Shown here piece by piece: positions 54,128-62,164 of a DNA stretch of 64,000 nt. The notes below the pieces were generated by a model. That model was not told the DNA's origin and ran no database searches. It was given only the letters and a program-made list of their open reading frames with translations. This DNA is from Hydrogenovibrio halophilus DSM 15072 (GTDB taxonomy: Bacteria > Pseudomonadota > Gammaproteobacteria > Thiomicrospirales > Thiomicrospiraceae): NCBI RefSeq assembly GCF_000384235.1, contig NZ_KB913033.1:496001-560000 (forward strand). Direction: 5' to 3'. Positions within the stretch are counted from its first letter, which is position 1. The number at the start of each line of letters is the position of its first letter. A program made the translations under genes and the position numbers.

Positions 54128-54268
54128 CATCACAAAGATTTCGTCGGCCTGCCACAGGGCTTAGAATGCACAGAAAGCGTGTGCTGGATGTGCTTTTTTG
54201 GTTCGTTTTTTACACAAGTAAACGAAGAACTCGGCGCCCGCAGGGGTAAGCCGAGAAAAAATGAACAC
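54128..54268 (+). repeat. Structured repeat S, copy 2 (short form)
   Basis: 141 bp, near identical to 34490-34694 except that the roughly 64-base nested hairpin is replaced by a short GCCTGCCACAGGGC. It keeps the TTCGTTT/AAACGAA and CTCGGC/GCCGAG stems. With hairpin repeat H it fills the znuB-MCP4 gap (53969-54474), in which I see no gene. Confidence 0.85.
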
Positions 54269-54332
54269 GTCAGGGCTTGCTGAAGCAGTAAGTTGAAGCA
54301 AGTCATGAACCTTGGCGAAAACACGAAACGCA

Positions 54333-54412
54333 TGTCATCCCGACCGAAGCGGAGGGATCTCTTGGAGTCCGGCTCCGTCTTTAAAGACCCTTCGGCTGCG
54401 CTCAGGGTGACA
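54333..54412. repeat. Hairpin repeat H, copy 2
   Basis: TGTCATCCCGACCGAAGCGG on the left and CGCTCAGGGTGACA on the right, an imperfect stem like the copy at 34381-34460. Here it lies after repeat S; at 34 kb it lies before it. Confidence 0.85.
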
Positions 54413-54421
54413 ATGTTTTTT

Positions 54422-54433
54422 ACCAGGCCTGGT
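54422..54433. repeat. ACCAGGCCTGGT palindrome, copy 11
   Basis: Exact core in the convergent znuB-MCP4 gap, flanks TTT and CAA. Confidence 0.95.
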
Positions 54434-54474
54434 CAAAAAACAGGCGTTTCAGCTTCGTGAAGGGCGGTCGATCC

Positions 54475-56937
54475 TCAGACTTCGTCCATCAATCTGTACA
54501 ACAAGGCCACCACTTCGTCCGACTGTCGATCCACCTGTTCCAGCCCCGCGTCCACGGTTTCGGTGTCGTCAATGGCTTTGGCGTCCATGACCTTCTTGAT
54601 GGCCGCGTGCATCTGCGCATGTTCTTCGCCCAGCTTCTGCATGGTCGGCTTGTCCGCGTACTTCTGACCTTCGCCGTAATACCATTTGCCGAGCACACAG
54701 GCCGTGGGATCGGTCGCGGTTTCATAGGTCACGCCAATGTCCATGCCATCGACAAAGGCGCGAATTTTGGCTTTCCAGGCCAAGTGCGCCTGCACCATCT
54801 TGTCAAACTGCTGGGCATCCTCTGACGACTTGGCTTTGATCGTACGGGTCTGAGTGGCCTGATCGATCTGGAATTCGCCCACCAAATCCAACAGATCCGA
54901 AGCCTGATGCAACAGATCCTGACTGCCGGCGGCGGCTTCTTCCACCAATCCGGCGTTCTGCTGGGTGGAATTTTCCATTTGCGAGACCGACTGGCTGACC
55001 GAGTCGATGCCGACCGATTGCTCATTGGTGGCGGTGGCGATGGTGGACACGCGTTCGGAGATCTCATCCATGGAGGAATGGATTTCCTGAAGCACATCGC
55101 TGGTTTCACGGACGTAACGCCCGGACTCATCGCTGATGGCCACGGAATTTTCAATCAGTTTTTTGATGTCGGCGGCCGCATCAGACGACTTGCCCGCCAG
55201 ACTGCGGACTTCGCCCGCCACCACGGCAAAGCCGCGACCGTGCTCACCGGCACGTGCGGCTTCCACCGCGGCGTTCAGGGCCAGCAAATTGGTCTGAAAG
55301 GCAATGCCGTCAATCAGGGTAATGATGTCGTTGATCTTCTGACTGGCTTCGCTCATTCGATCCATGGACGCCAGCGCTTTCTGCATCACCTGACCACCCT
55401 CGGACAGCTTGTTCTGCGCCGTCTGTGTGACCTCATTGGCATGGTCCGCACTTTCCGCGTTCTTTCGAACGGTGTCGGTCATGGACGCCATCTGCTGAGC
55501 GGTCTGTTCCAGTGACTGGGTCTGCTGCTGAATGCGATCGGAAATGGACTCACTGCCATCGGCAATGCTGCGGGCCTCATCGGCCACAATGCGGGTCACG
55601 GCCCCGACCTTGCCGATCATGTCCGACATATTCTGCGTCGAGGAATTCAACGAATCCTTGAGCACCGCCATTTTGCCATGGTAATTGCCCTGCACCCGGT
55701 GGGTCAGGTCGCCCTCGCTGATGCGGGTCTGAACCATGGCCACATCCTCCACAAAGGCTTCCAGTCCTTCCAGAGTTTCATTGATCGCATCCTTGAGCGT
55801 GACCAGTTCGCCACGCGCTTCGGCGGTAACCCGGCGGGAGAAATCGCCTCGTGAAAGCGCTTTCAATGTTTTGGCAATGTCCTGAACACTGTTGTCCAGA
55901 CGTTCCATCGCCACCGACAGATCGGTCATCACCCGCTCGTATTCACCACTGAAAGAGACCGAACTTGACGAAGGCATCTCAAACTTGCCGTTTCGGAGGT
56001 TGTGGGCGGTTTCGGTCAGAATCTGAATCATGGAATGCACCTGCTCCACCGATTCGTTCACCCCTTGTTTCAAGGTGGAGAAATCGCCCTGATAGTCTTT
56101 TTCGATGGTGTTGCCGAATTCGCCGTTGGACACGTCTTTCATCACGCCGTTGACGTCATCGATGGCATCGTGAATGGTGCTGAGCAGACCGTTGATCGCT
56201 TTGGAGGTTTCGCCCAGCTCGTCTTTGGAAATCACGGCCACCCGGTGATTCAGCTCGCCGGTTTCGCGGATTTTGAGCATGGTGGCACGCATGGCTTCGA
56301 TCGGCTTCATAAAGCTGCGGGCCACAAAGAACCCGGCAATGGAAAACAACACCACACTGACAATCAACACCGACCAGAGGGTAGTGACCGCAAAGGATTC
56401 CTGCTCGCTCAACTCCTGGGCCGCGCGTGCATTCTGCGCCTGCTCGTACGCCTGAAAATTCTTCACAATGTCGGTAAAGGCCTGATACTTTTCACCGAAC
56501 TCGCCAATCAGAATGTCCACCGCGTCTTCATAAAACTGTTCGTCGGCCATCATTTTAAAACTGCCGAACGCCCGGTTGGCCGCGATCACATTTTCCTGAA
56601 TCGCTTCAAAATAGGCCTGCTCTTTTTTGTCGAGCGGCATGGCTTCCAGCTGTGCGAACACCGCACCGATCTCATCGGCGGTCTCCTTGAGGCGGGCCGC
56701 CGAACGTTCCAGAAAGGCTTCGTCTTCGGTAATGACCAGATCCCGTGAGAGCACGGCCCGCTCATCCGTCAGGTTTTTCAGCTCATTGAGCAGCGCCACC
56801 TTGACCTGGGTTTCGTTGACAATGCGGTTGATGGTCTGACTGCTCTGATCAAACACATATTGCGCGATCAGGTTGGAAGTCAGCAGAAAAAACAGTGCGC
56901 CGAACACACCGATGAACATGCGGGTTTTGATTCCCAT
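54475..56937 (-). CDS. Methyl-accepting chemotaxis protein 4 with C-terminal zinc-binding CZB domain
   Basis: 820 residues. Membrane helices near 8-28 and 188-210 enclose a helical sensor; five HAMP-like units follow (for example [60 protein letters not shown]), then the signalling domain with [21 protein letters not shown]. The last 110 residues form a CZB domain: [26 protein letters not shown] and [12 protein letters not shown] supply the expected His/Cys/His/His zinc ligands. CZB domains are known zinc-binding redox or zinc sensors. It has no EWAEF tail, unlike MCP1-3. It lies next to znuCB, suggesting zinc taxis or signalling. Confidence 0.92.
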   Translation of the reverse strand: MGIKTRMFIGVFGALFFLLTSNLIAQYVFDQSSQTINRIVNETQVKVALLNELKNLTDERAVLSRDLVITEDEAFLERSAARLKETADEIGAVFAQLEAMPLDKKEQAYFEAIQENVIAANRAFGSFKMMADEQFYEDAVDILIGEFGEKYQAFTDIVKNFQAYEQAQNARAAQELSEQESFAVTTLWSVLIVSVVLFSIAGFFVARSFMKPIEAMRATMLKIRETGELNHRVAVISKDELGETSKAINGLLSTIHDAIDDVNGVMKDVSNGEFGNTIEKDYQGDFSTLKQGVNESVEQVHSMIQILTETAHNLRNGKFEMPSSSSVSFSGEYERVMTDLSVAMERLDNSVQDIAKTLKALSRGDFSRRVTAEARGELVTLKDAINETLEGLEAFVEDVAMVQTRISEGDLTHRVQGNYHGKMAVLKDSLNSSTQNMSDMIGKVGAVTRIVADEARSIADGSESISDRIQQQTQSLEQTAQQMASMTDTVRKNAESADHANEVTQTAQNKLSEGGQVMQKALASMDRMSEASQKINDIITLIDGIAFQTNLLALNAAVEAARAGEHGRGFAVVAGEVRSLAGKSSDAAADIKKLIENSVAISDESGRYVRETSDVLQEIHSSMDEISERVSTIATATNEQSVGIDSVSQSVSQMENSTQQNAGLVEEAAAGSQDLLHQASDLLDLVGEFQIDQATQTRTIKAKSSEDAQQFDKMVQAHLAWKAKIRAFVDGMDIGVTYETATDPTACVLGKWYYGEGQKYADKPTMQKLGEEHAQMHAAIKKVMDAKAIDDTETVDAGLEQVDRQSDEVVALLYRLMDEV

Positions 56938-57194
56938 AGAGCGGTCCTTCCTCTTTATTCACAGGCCGTGCCTTTCAACCGGCACAATCCCGGCCACAGA
57001 CTCGATTCGTTTCGATTTCAAGTGCGGATGTTATTTTTATTATGAAGTGAGCAAAAACCATACCGAGTATAAAACGACAGGCTTGATCAATGCAGGCTGC
57101 TAGGCATTCTATAGAATTTCAGGCAGAAACCGGATTGAAGTTTTTTATCCAATTCTCAGGCAAACTGATATTTCGTAAAAGTGATAAGCGACGC

Positions 57195-57770
57195 TCAGGT
57201 CAGGCGTTGGTAGGTCACAAAATCAAAGGCATAGGAATGGCGCGCATCCGCAGAATGGTGGGTCCGATGCACTTCCTGCCAGGCCTGGTCATCCCAGGCC
57301 GGAAACGCGGCGTCGCCGTCGATTTCTGTGTCCACCCAGGTCACATAGAGACGCTGCGCCACCGGCAAAAACTGCCGATACAATTCACCGCCGCCCATGA
57401 TCATCACTTCCGGTGGCTCGGCATAGGCCTGACGGAGGGTTTTCAACGCGGCTTCGGGCGAAGACACAAACACCAGTCCGGTTTCCGAAGCATTGGTCAC
57501 CCGGTCGGCCGGGACCGCCGGTTTCGGCTGGCGGGTCACCACCAGATTCAAACGTTTGGGCAGCGGACGGCTGCCGATGGACTCAAAGGTTTTGCGCCCC
57601 ATCACCACCGGCTTGCCCAGCGTATGACGTTTGAAATGTTTGAAATCGTCGGGCAGATGCCAGGGCATCTGATTGTCCCGACCGATCAGCCGGTTCCGAT
57701 CCATGGCCGCGATCATCGCAATCGACAAGCCTTTTGCCGCGTCAGTCAGACTCTCAGGCGCTTCGTTCAT
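57195..57770 (-). CDS. folA: Dihydrofolate reductase
   Basis: Reduces dihydrofolate to tetrahydrofolate, closing the thymidylate cycle. [30 protein letters not shown] with the catalytic aspartate (here given in parts: [10 protein letters not shown]), [12 protein letters not shown] and [14 protein letters not shown] are the family motifs. Length is 191 residues, with about 12 extra at the N-terminus. The ATG at 57770 overlaps the thyA stop by four bases, a sensible coupling because ThyA makes the dihydrofolate that FolA recycles. One imperfect palindrome copy (57278) is inside the frame. Confidence 0.96.
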   Translation of the reverse strand: MNEAPESLTDAAKGLSIAMIAAMDRNRLIGRDNQMPWHLPDDFKHFKRHTLGKPVVMGRKTFESIGSRPLPKRLNLVVTRQPKPAVPADRVTNASETGLVFVSSPEAALKTLRQAYAEPPEVMIMGGGELYRQFLPVAQRLYVTWVDTEIDGDAAFPAWDDQAWQEVHRTHHSADARHSYAFDFVTYQRLT

Positions 57771-58600
57771 ACCGACACCTCGGCCTTGATCCGCGGGTGA
57801 GACTGGTAATTGAGCACCTCAAAATCGTCATACTGATAGTCAAAGAGGCTGGACGGCTGACGCTTGATCCGCAATTCCGGCAAGGGGTAGGGTTCCCGTG
57901 TCAATTGCAATTTGGCCTGCTCGATCGTGTTCCGGTACAAATGCACATCGCCACCGGTCCAGACAAAGTCGCCGACATCCAGCCCGCTCTGCTGCGCAAT
58001 CATGTGCGTGAGCAAGGCATAGCTGGCAATGTTGAACGGCACCCCCAGAAACGTGTCCGCACTGCGCTGATACAATTGGCACGACAGACGACCATCGGCC
58101 ACGTAAAACTGAAAAAAGGCATGACAGGTCGCCAGTGCCATCTTGCCCATGGCCACGTTTTCCTGCGGACTGAGGTTTTCGTCCGGCAGATCGGCCGGAT
58201 TCCAGGCCGACACCAGCATCCGTCGGCTGTTCGGGTTCTGTCTGAGGGTGTCGATGATGGCCTGAATCTGATTGATCTGCTCGCCATCGGGCGTTTCCCA
58301 GGCCACCCATTGTTTGCCGTAGATCGGCCCAAGGTCGCCGTTTTCCAGTGCCCATTCGTCCCAGATGCGCACACCGTGTTCCTTGAGGTAGGTGTTGTTG
58401 GTGTCGCCACTGAGAAACCACAGCAATTCGTGTATGATCGATTTGAGATGCACTTTTTTGGTGGTCACCAGCGGGAAACCCTCGCTCAGGTCAAAGCGCA
58501 TCTGGTAGCCGAACACCGAGCGGGTGCCCGTGCCGGTGCGGTCGCCCTTGTCGGCACCGTGTTCCAGAATGTGTTCCAGCAGCTGCAAATATTGTTTCAT
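57767..58600 (-). CDS. thyA: Thymidylate synthase ThyA
   Basis: Methylates dUMP to dTMP with methylene-tetrahydrofolate. [19 protein letters not shown], the catalytic cysteine in [32 protein letters not shown] and [11 protein letters not shown] are visible. Length is 277 residues. The residue before the catalytic cysteine dipeptide is threonine, where the family usually has proline (PCH). lgt lies directly upstream, as in E. coli lgt-thyA, with one base between the lgt stop and the thyA start. Confidence 0.96.
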   Translation of the reverse strand: MKQYLQLLEHILEHGADKGDRTGTGTRSVFGYQMRFDLSEGFPLVTTKKVHLKSIIHELLWFLSGDTNNTYLKEHGVRIWDEWALENGDLGPIYGKQWVAWETPDGEQINQIQAIIDTLRQNPNSRRMLVSAWNPADLPDENLSPQENVAMGKMALATCHAFFQFYVADGRLSCQLYQRSADTFLGVPFNIASYALLTHMIAQQSGLDVGDFVWTGGDVHLYRNTIEQAKLQLTREPYPLPELRIKRQPSSLFDYQYDDFEVLNYQSHPRIKAEVSV

Positions 58601-58601
58601 C

Positions 58602-59441
58602 TTATCCGTCCTTATGAATCCCGTTTCGATACGACCAGAGTAACAGCCCCAGGCCGGCGAGGATCATCGGCAGCGACAACACCTGCCCCATTGTGACCCA
58701 GCCCCAGGCCAGATAACCCAGTTGCGGGTCCGGCACCCGCCAGAATTCCACCAGAAACCGAAACGCCCCATAGCCGATCAGAAAAGCCCCGGACACGGCG
58801 CCCAGAGGCGGTCGCCGGAAATGATAGACCAGCAGTATGGCAAACAGCACCAGCCCCTCGAGCAAGGCTTCCAGCAATTGGGTGGGGTAGCGCAACACCC
58901 ACTCGTTCAACTGCGGATCGAACAGACGCATGCCCAGCGGCGACTGGGTAATCGCGCCCCAAAGTTCGCCGTTAATGAAATTGCCAACCCGTCCGAAAAA
59001 CAGACCCATCGGCACCAGCACCACCACAAAATCCGACACCGCCAACGGTGACACCCGCATCCGGTAGCGTGCAAACCACAACATGGCCACCATCACGCCC
59101 AACATGCCGCCATGAAACGACATGCCGCCCTGCCAGACTTTGAGCACATCCAGCGGTTGCTCAAGGTAATGCGCCAGATCGTAAAACAGGATGTAACCCA
59201 GACGCCCACCCAGCATCACGCCAATGGCCCCGTAAAACAGAAAATCGTCCACATGCTGGCGTGTCCAGAACGGATGCCGCCCGGCCAGAAAACGCCCGAA
59301 CAACCAGAAAAACGCAAAGCCAAACAGATACATCAGGCCATACCAGTGCAGCTGAAACACGCCAATGTCCAGCGCCACCGGATCAATCTGCGGATAGGAC
59401 CAGAACGGCTCGGGCAAATCGGGGCTTACGGAACTGAACAC
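58602..59441 (-). CDS. lgt: Prolipoprotein diacylglyceryl transferase
   Basis: Polytopic inner-membrane enzyme that attaches diacylglycerol to the lipobox cysteine of lipoproteins. [17 protein letters not shown] is the N-terminal start, [11 protein letters not shown] holds the essential histidine, and [15 protein letters not shown] is the Lgt signature with the conserved arginine and asparagine. The GTG at 59441 follows AGGAG at eight bases and gives 279 residues; an upstream open frame of 74 codons has no family sequence. First gene of lgt-thyA-folA. Confidence 0.94.
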   Translation of the reverse strand: MFSSVSPDLPEPFWSYPQIDPVALDIGVFQLHWYGLMYLFGFAFFWLFGRFLAGRHPFWTRQHVDDFLFYGAIGVMLGGRLGYILFYDLAHYLEQPLDVLKVWQGGMSFHGGMLGVMVAMLWFARYRMRVSPLAVSDFVVVLVPMGLFFGRVGNFINGELWGAITQSPLGMRLFDPQLNEWVLRYPTQLLEALLEGLVLFAILLVYHFRRPPLGAVSGAFLIGYGAFRFLVEFWRVPDPQLGYLAWGWVTMGQVLSLPMILAGLGLLLWSYRNGIHKDG

Positions 59442-59514
59442 AATGGTGACTCCTGGCACAACCAACAACAACGATAAGGGCGTCGGCAAAAAAGCGATCG
59501 AATAATGTGGCCAT

Positions 59515-59543
59515 ATTATACATGTTTGGACTTCGCCTGAGCG
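59515..59543 (-). promoter_or_regulatory. Candidate promoter of lgt-thyA-folA
   Basis: A perfect TATAAT on minus (59520-59515) lies about 75 bases before the lgt start. The -35 at 17 bases (CGCTCA) is poor. Confidence 0.4.
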
Positions 59544-59766
59544 CCGGGCCGAACCAAAGTGTGCCCCGACAACGCCAACCCTTGAAAAACCATGAATCCC
59601 CTCCCCCATATCAATGGGCGGTTTGCCGGTCATTAAATAATGTGCTAACGTGCAAACGACCATTTATTACGACGCGTTCAATCGAAAAGGGCAAACGGGC
59701 GCAAACACTGCGAACGCACTGGCCCTTTTCCTGCGTCCAAACTGACCATCTGCCAGGCTGCGGTCG

Positions 59767-59832
59767 GTGTCCCCCTCTTTTCAAGATGGGGATTTCCGCC
59801 ACGGCCTGCGATGACAACCATCAAGGGGACAC
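59767..59832 (+). promoter_or_regulatory. Possible translation-control RNA switch before the Gln-rich protein gene
   Basis: GTGTCCCC (59767-59774) is an exact complement of GGGGACAC (59825-59832), which includes the ribosome binding site AAGGGGA just before the ATG at 59836. The same left arm can instead pair locally with GGGG at 59788-59791, forming a hairpin with a second TCTT/AAGA stem. The two structures exclude each other, as in riboswitches and RNA thermometers. The 394-base lgt/59836 gap also holds an AAAAGGGC/GGCCCTTTT inverted repeat near 59683-59728. Confidence 0.45.
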
Positions 59833-59835
59833 TTT

Positions 59836-60441
59836 ATGTCTAAGAAATCGTTACGTCTGACTCAACTGTTTACCGCGGCTGCCCTGTCTGTCGCCATGGT
59901 CAGCGCTCAGGCTCAGCCCGGCATGGCACAAGGCCAGGGACAAGGCCAGCCGCAAATGAGTCAGGAACAGCAACAGATGTTGCAGAAGATGCAACAGACC
60001 CAACAGCAACTGCAACAGACCCAACAACAACTGCAAACCTATCAGCAGCAGGCCTATGAAGAGACGCCCGAACTGCAAGAGAAGCGGGATCAGTTGCAGG
60101 ACAAAATCGCCCAGAAAATGAACACCGGCGGCTACAATGCGGAAGACGAAATGGCGGCTCTGAACGAAATGGTGGCCAAATATCAGGAAAGCGAGCAAGA
60201 GCCCAGTCAGAAAGACATTCAGGCTTACCAGAAGCGTCAGCGTACCTTCCAGCAGAAACAGCAGGAAGCGTTTCAGGACCCAGAAGTCCAGGAGATGTCT
60301 GCCGACCTGCAGGAACAGGTGCGCAGTGTGATGACCGAGATCGCGCCCAAGAGCAAACAGCTACTGGAAAAAATGGAAACCCAGATGCAGGAATTGCAGC
60401 AACTGCGTCAACAGGCACAAGGCATGATGGGCGGACGCTAA
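59836..60441 (+). CDS. Gln-rich secreted coiled-coil protein, unknown function
   Basis: 201 residues. A signal peptide (LTQLFTAAALSVAMVSAQA) is followed by a low-complexity region rich in Gln and Met (MSQEQQQMLQKMQQTQQQL and continued), then helical coiled-coil sequence with Glu/Gln/Lys to the end. No cysteine and no lipobox are seen, so it is predicted to be a soluble periplasmic protein. It resembles Skp/OmpH-like or Spy-like helical chaperones only in composition and I do not assign it to a family. AAGGGGA precedes the ATG at 59836 and takes part in a possible RNA switch. A terminator follows. Confidence 0.8.
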   Translation: MSKKSLRLTQLFTAAALSVAMVSAQAQPGMAQGQGQGQPQMSQEQQQMLQKMQQTQQQLQQTQQQLQTYQQQAYEETPELQEKRDQLQDKIAQKMNTGGYNAEDEMAALNEMVAKYQESEQEPSQKDIQAYQKRQRTFQQKQQEAFQDPEVQEMSADLQEQVRSVMTEIAPKSKQLLEKMETQMQELQQLRQQAQGMMGGR

Positions 60442-60473
60442 ACCGACTCAATCGCGATCCAATCGCCTGAACC

Positions 60474-60501
60474 AAAAAAGCGCCTGAACGGCGCTTTTTT
60501 T
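60474..60501. terminator. Bidirectional terminator between the Gln-rich gene and cheW
   Basis: AAAAAAGCGCC-TGAAC-GGCGCTTTTTT: a strong stem with A run on one side and T run on the other, so it can stop transcription from both directions. Confidence 0.9.
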
Positions 60502-60524
60502 ATGTCTTGCTGATGATGGTTTTT

Positions 60525-60536
60525 ACCAGGCCTGGT
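60525..60536. repeat. ACCAGGCCTGGT palindrome, copy 12
   Basis: Exact core in the convergent gap before the cheW stop. Symmetry extends seven bases on each side, making 60518-60543 a perfect 26-bp palindrome. Confidence 0.95.
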
Positions 60537-60551
60537 AAAAACCGGGGCAGA

Positions 60552-61127
60552 TCAGGATTGCTTCATCGCTTTCAGCTGATCAAACACGCCGTCGCCGAGC
60601 ATGACGTCCACATTCAGCACAATCAGCATCTGCTGGACTTCCGACTGCTCCACAACCGCCAGCCCTTTGATGAATTCGTCGTCAATGCGGTCAACGCCGG
60701 TATCAAAGCTGGGCGTTTTCTGCAGGGTATTGGGGTCCACATCTTCCACATCGCTGACGCCATCGACCACCAGACCCACGGTTTTTTCCTTGAAGCCACC
60801 GTTTTCGTCTTCGGTATGGAATTTGGTGATGATCACCACCGTGGAATCGTCGTAGGTCACATTCTGAAAATTAAAGCGTTCGCGCAGGTCGATGATGGGC
60901 ACCACCGCCCCACGCATATTGATCACACCTTTGACATAATGCGGCACATTGGGCAGTGGCGTGGCATTTTCCCAGCCACGGATTTCCTGAATCCGCAGGA
61001 TGTCGATGCCGTAGATTTCTTCTCCCAGAATGAATGACAGGTATTGCTCCATGTCATCACTGGCGATATTGAGCACCTTTTCTTCAACCTGCTTTTCGTC
61101 ATGCTGTTGCTGTGGTTCCGCACTCAT
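60552..61127 (-). CDS. cheW: Chemotaxis coupling protein CheW
   Basis: Links chemoreceptors to the CheA kinase. The CheW fold is shown by EQYLSFILGEEIYGIDILRI, VPHYVKGVINMRGAVVPIID and VGLVVDGVSDVEDV. The length of 191 residues includes an acidic Gln-rich N-terminal extension of about 28 residues. GGGGAAGG precedes the ATG at 61127. No cheA, cheY or cheB is in the window, but receptors MCP4 and MCP5 flank it at a distance of a few kb. Confidence 0.96.
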   Translation of the reverse strand: MSAEPQQQHDEKQVEEKVLNIASDDMEQYLSFILGEEIYGIDILRIQEIRGWENATPLPNVPHYVKGVINMRGAVVPIIDLRERFNFQNVTYDDSTVVIITKFHTEDENGGFKEKTVGLVVDGVSDVEDVDPNTLQKTPSFDTGVDRIDDEFIKGLAVVEQSEVQQMLIVLNVDVMLGDGVFDQLKAMKQS

Positions 61128-61271
61128 GATGCCTTCCCCTGATTTTTAGCGTCTGTTTGCCATTATGGCAAATTCCCATTTGAAAACAACCGATTTTTTG
61201 CCAACCCCTCAAGCTATAGTAAACTGGAGGCATTCCAAATTTAGGGCTTGATTGCCTGAGAGGTCCGATCC

Positions 61272-62150
61272 ATGCATCTTCCCATGAAAGCCGGCATTGA
61301 AAACGCCACCCGCATCCTCAAACAAACGCCGATGACGGCCGTACCGCCGGAAATCTACGAGCTTGAGAGCCTGATGCAGCAGGAGGCACCCAATGCACAC
61401 GATGTCGCCGACCTTCTGGCCCGAAACCCGGAAATTCTGGGCGAGTTTCTCAGTCTGACCAACCGGGTGCTCAACCGCCCCGAAGACGACTTGATTCTCA
61501 ATGCCATGGCCGCCGTCAACCTGCTCGGACTGGACGAAATCCATCATCTGTTTTTAAGCACCTATCTGCAAAAGCACCTGCCGGTCAGCCTGGCAGACCG
61601 CAAATTGATTGCTCACGATCTGCGCGCCGGACTGGCTGCGGCCGAACTGTCCTACTGGGTCGGGGGCATTGGCCGCACCCAGGCCTATCTGTACGCGTTC
61701 ATGCAGAACATCGGCGCGCTGGTGATGCTGCGCCATGACCCGGAAGCGTACGGCGAACGCTTTCTCAACCCTCAGATGAACCAGCCGGTCAGTGCGCACC
61801 AAAGTGAAATCGCGCATTACCAGACGGCCCACACGTTTGTCGGCAGCATCATAGCCCGTCGCTGGCATTTGGGCGACGCTCTGAGCAAAACCCTGTTGTT
61901 TCATCATCAGCCTGATCTGATCGAGCTGGAGGACTACAATCCCTCCGTGGCCAAAATGGTGGCCCTGATTCACATTGCCAATTATCTGGTGTTCCAGCAT
62001 TTCTCGGACCACTTCATGGTGCGCGAACTGGAAAAATTGTATGAAGAGGCCGTGCATTATCTGGCACTGCCGGACAATGCCATCAGCGCCGCCGAAGCGG
62101 CACTGGAAAAATGGGGCCACAGCGGCCACTTACCGGACGCGGCGCACTAG
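61272..62150 (+). CDS. HDOD-domain signalling protein
   Basis: 292 residues, almost entirely the HDOD domain: PPEIYELESLMQQEAPNAHDVADLLARNPEIL at the start, then LLGLDEIHHLFL, and the later HHQPDLIELEDYNPSVAKMVALIHIANYLV with the HD-like histidines. HDOD proteins are related to HD-GYP proteins but generally lack phosphodiesterase activity and act as signalling adaptors. No GGDEF, EAL or receiver domain is attached. AGAGG precedes the ATG at 61272. It diverges from cheW and converges on MCP5, which suggests a role in chemotaxis or motility control. Confidence 0.85.
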   Translation: MHLPMKAGIENATRILKQTPMTAVPPEIYELESLMQQEAPNAHDVADLLARNPEILGEFLSLTNRVLNRPEDDLILNAMAAVNLLGLDEIHHLFLSTYLQKHLPVSLADRKLIAHDLRAGLAAAELSYWVGGIGRTQAYLYAFMQNIGALVMLRHDPEAYGERFLNPQMNQPVSAHQSEIAHYQTAHTFVGSIIARRWHLGDALSKTLLFHHQPDLIELEDYNPSVAKMVALIHIANYLVFQHFSDHFMVRELEKLYEEAVHYLALPDNAISAAEAALEKWGHSGHLPDAAH

Positions 62151-62164
62151 CCCGAACAGTCGTT

